Positions 62,101-64,000 of a stretch of DNA of 64,000 nt are shown here, in pieces (the stretch's first letter is position 1; the number at the start of each line of letters is the position of its first letter). The position numbers and the translations under genes were made by a program. The notes under the pieces were generated by a model. That model saw only the letters and a list, made by a program, of their open reading frames with translations. It had not been told where the DNA came from and ran no database searches. The stretch is taken from positions 1 through 64,000 of the forward strand of contig JAWOBP010000117.1 of NCBI GenBank assembly GCA_046484285.1. Reading direction: 5' to 3'. Source of the DNA: CAZHCG01 sp046484285 (lineage in GTDB: Bacteria; Myxococcota_A; Polyangia; JAAYKL01).

Positions 62101-62505
62101 GTGGTCGAGACGGACAGGCGAGAGGATCTGGGGCGGCGGATGGAGCGGCTCGGGATCCGCGAGGCCGACTTGGACGAGAAGTTCGTGCTGGGCTCCGGTC
62201 CGGGCGGGCAGAAGATCAACAAGACCGCCTCGTGCGTCCAGCTAAGGCACCTCCCCAGCGGGCACGAGGTCAAGTGCCAGCGCGAACGCTCGCGGGAGGT
62301 CAACCGCCTCTTGGCCCGCGCCGAGCTGTGCGACCGCATCGAGGAGGAGATCCGCGAGCGGGAGCGGAGCCACCGAATGGAAGAGGAGCGAGAGCGCCGC
62401 CGCAAGCGCCGGCCGAGCAAGACCGCGCGCCGCAGGAACGTGGAGATCAAGCGCCGCCGGGGAAGGCTCAAGCGGCTGCGCAGGGACCCCGAGCCCGAGG
62501 AGTGA
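62101..62505 (+). CDS. short release-factor-like protein with GGQ motif
   Basis: A 134-residue protein. The GTG at 62101 has GGGAGGT seven bases upstream. The catalytic domain core is FVLGSGPGGQKINKTASCVQL, with GGQ at 35-37, followed by a Lys/Arg-rich C-terminal helix (about 80-130). The stop-codon recognition domain is absent, so it resembles the ICT1/ArfB or C12orf65-type ribosome-rescue peptidyl-tRNA hydrolases rather than RF1/RF2. It should release stalled peptides. It stands alone. The arginine-rich tail would bind the mRNA channel of a stalled ribosome. Confidence 0.85.
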   Translation: MVETDRREDLGRRMERLGIREADLDEKFVLGSGPGGQKINKTASCVQLRHLPSGHEVKCQRERSREVNRLLARAELCDRIEEEIRERERSHRMEEERERRRKRRPSKTARRRNVEIKRRRGRLKRLRRDPEPEE

Positions 62506-62547
62506 CCCTCTCGGTCTCACCGGTCGTTTTGGTCGTCGGGACCGTTT

Positions 62548-63351
62548 TCACCGTGGAGTTGCCGAACAGGTGCGATCAGGGCGGAGGCGGAGGATTATCG
62601 CCAGGGAGGTCAGGCCCAGGATCGCGACCAGGCCCTCGACCAGCAGCATGCCGCCGGTCTGGCCGAAACTCTCGGTCAGCGCCTTTGCTCCACCGGCTCC
62701 GACCAGGTCCACCAGGGCGTGGTAGCCGATCGCGGCCCACAGCCAGCGCAACGACCCGCGGGTGAAGCACTGCAGCACGATCAGCGAGCACGAGAGATGG
62801 ATCAGCATCGCCGGCACGCGCTCGAAGGCGCCGATCAGCGGCATCCAGCCGGGCATCTCTGCTATCTGGCGCTGGGCCTCGCGCAGCTGCTCGGCGTGCT
62901 GGCCGCTCAGGCCGAGCGACGCGGCGTCCATTCCGGGCAGCACCAGGGCGTTGACGAGCCCCATCGCGGCCATCCCGGCGACCAGCAGCGCGGACTCCAG
63001 CCCGCCGTGCCCGGCGCCGTACATCAGCGCGCCGTCGAAGCTCCGCGTTTTTCGCCGCAGCAGCACGCGCCAGCCCAGGTAGCGGCCCACCTCCTCGAAC
63101 AGCCCGGCGCTCAGCGCAGCCGCGGACAGCCACAGCCAGGTCAACCCCTGGCTGGAGCGAAGATCGTCGGCGAGCAGGTACTGCCCGAGCTGCATCGCCG
63201 GGATGCGGGTCAGCAGCTGGAAGACGAGGAAGACCAGCGCGCCGGCGCCCAGGTAGCACCAGCCGACCCCGCTGCGGCGCCGCAGCCAGGCGACGAGAGC
63301 CACCGGCATCAGGATGTCGAACGCGATGGCGACCGAGTAGGAAACGATCAA
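62548..63351 (-). CDS. YhfC-type intramembrane metalloprotease (CPBP-like)
   Basis: A 267-residue multi-pass membrane protein with about seven helices. The Glu-Glu pair with downstream Arg (GLFEEVGRYLGWR), the Gly/His segment YGAGHGGLESALL and a His in a later helix (GYHALVDL) form the glutamate-type metalloprotease motif of the YhfC/CPBP (Abi) group. Substrate unknown; members process or mature membrane proteins or act in bacteriocin self-immunity. The start is TTG at 63351-63349 and lacks a strong ribosome site, so an internal start is possible. It is convergent with the release-factor-like gene. Confidence 0.78.
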   Translation of the reverse strand: MIVSYSVAIAFDILMPVALVAWLRRRSGVGWCYLGAGALVFLVFQLLTRIPAMQLGQYLLADDLRSSQGLTWLWLSAAALSAGLFEEVGRYLGWRVLLRRKTRSFDGALMYGAGHGGLESALLVAGMAAMGLVNALVLPGMDAASLGLSGQHAEQLREAQRQIAEMPGWMPLIGAFERVPAMLIHLSCSLIVLQCFTRGSLRWLWAAIGYHALVDLVGAGGAKALTESFGQTGGMLLVEGLVAILGLTSLAIILRLRPDRTCSATPR

Positions 63352-63445
63352 GCCGCGACCTCCGCCGCCAGGATACCACCGAGCTCGCGATCCGAGTGCC
63401 GATTTCGAAAACCGACTCGTCGGAATCGTGGGACTTTTTCCGACG

Positions 63446-64000
63446 TCAGTAGTCGCGCGCCGGCCAGCCTGATGCCGCGGCGTACTCGTCGTAGGCCTCC
63501 AGCACGTGGTCGACGTATTCGGAATTGATCTCGGTGCAGCTCTGGGTGGTCTGGTAGGAGTTGTACTCTCCGATCGCCATCAGGGTGTACTGCTCCTCGC
63601 TGCAGCCCTCGAACTGCTCCTTCATCCGCTGGCGGTTGCGCGACACCGCCCGGATTCCCAGCTCGATGTTGATCTCGGGATTGAAGACCGAGGTCGCCCA
63701 GCCCGGCACGCTCGGCTCGTCGGTCAGGTTGGGGTGGCCGTTCGAGAGTCGGCCCAGGTCGACCGTAGTGCCGCCGCATGCGGGCACCACCTGCATCAGG
63801 CCGAAGCAGTGGCACTCGGGCTCGCTCCAGCCCCAGGGGATACCGCAGGGCAGGTTGGGGCAGCCGACGGCGTCGTGGTGGAAGCCGGACTCGACGCGGA
63901 TGATCGCCTTGAAGATCATCGCGTCGGGCTCCTCGTATTTTTCGGTCAAGCGCAGGATCCGGCAGTCGTAGCGGTCGATCGGGATTCCGCTCCATTCGAT
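63446..64000 (-). CDS. lytic transglycosylase (SLT domain), partial at window edge
   Basis: The open frame continues beyond the right edge, so the N-terminus is missing. The visible 184 codons have the SLT/lysozyme-like signature: MIFKAIIRVESGFHHDAVGC with catalytic Glu in RVESGF, GLMQVVPACGGTTVDLGR, VFNPEINIELGIRAV and IGEYNSYQTTQSC. This is a periplasmic peptidoglycan-cleaving enzyme that splits the MurNAc-GlcNAc bond. Several Cys are unusual for the family and fit the Cys-rich theme of this genome. A signal peptide would be in the missing part. Confidence 0.85.
   Translation of the reverse strand: MEWSGIPIDRYDCRILRLTEKYEEPDAMIFKAIIRVESGFHHDAVGCPNLPCGIPWGWSEPECHCFGLMQVVPACGGTTVDLGRLSNGHPNLTDEPSVPGWATSVFNPEINIELGIRAVSRNRQRMKEQFEGCSEEQYTLMAIGEYNSYQTTQSCTEINSEYVDHVLEAYDEYAAASGWPARDY

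Overview
The window is about 64 kb of GC-rich DNA from a Gram-negative bacterium. It carries an OmpA-family protein, predicted outer-membrane barrels, many lipoproteins with LxxC lipoboxes, and IF-3, EF-G2-like and Pol I housekeeping genes. Lipoproteins with long alternating Asp-Xaa linkers, a DUF4215/'myxo-disulfide' Cys-rich protein, TPR/PEGA proteins and CxGxC-repeat proteins together suggest a Myxococcota-like (former deltaproteobacterial) lineage. That placement is inference; no rRNA or marker phylogeny is available here.

Layout. 1-8.4 kb: edge of a REP-type transposase gene, Cys-rich lipoprotein, rlmN, secreted esterase, bioB-nadA (opposite strand), thioredoxin/TPR lipoprotein, mnmA. 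8.4-13.5 kb: larE, a compact cluster of MaoC hydratase, FabG-like reductase, hotdog thioesterase and metallo-beta-lactamase-fold hydrolase, then the first Asp-repeat lipoprotein. 13.6-25 kb: polA, thioredoxin, small lipoprotein, hybrid histidine kinase, EF-G paralogue, and an ECF sigma/anti-sigma(FecR)/barrel set. 25-34 kb: VWA lipoprotein, mutS2, a TPR-PEGA plus Asp-repeat lipoprotein pair, phosphofructokinase, mazG and an acyl-carrier-like protein. 34-41 kb: DUF4398 lipoprotein, OmpA/TSP3 protein, two paralogous TPR-barrel proteins, and an acyl-CoA synthetase broken by an in-frame TAG. 41-44.4 kb: tRNA-Val, thrS, infC, DUF99. 44.4-56 kb: a dense run of Asp-repeat lipoproteins, ending in a probable selenoprotein. 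56-64 kb: NYN nuclease, CxGxC protein plus VKOR-DsbA fusion, beta-helix lipoprotein, DUF4143 ATPase, GGQ release-factor-like protein, YhfC-type membrane protease, lytic transglycosylase (runs off the end).

The strongest novelty is at 55097-55837. A lipoprotein with a thioredoxin/TlpA-like fold is interrupted by an in-frame TGA exactly at the first position of a CxxC-type motif (UPSC). Ten bases after the TGA lies a perfect 17-nt hairpin with a GGUUC loop, with spacing close to that of the E. coli fdhF SECIS. This looks like a previously undescribed surface-tethered selenoprotein. It belongs to a group of at least eight lipoproteins here that share alternating-Asp linkers, many with Cys-rich domains. 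The VKOR-DsbA fusion encoded nearby offers an oxidative-folding route for them.

Other points of note: infC with an AUC start, a nonsense-interrupted acyl-CoA synthetase, mosaic composition inside a barrel gene, two copies of a TPR-PEGA/lipoprotein module, and two apparently leaderless genes with strong upstream promoters and palindromes.
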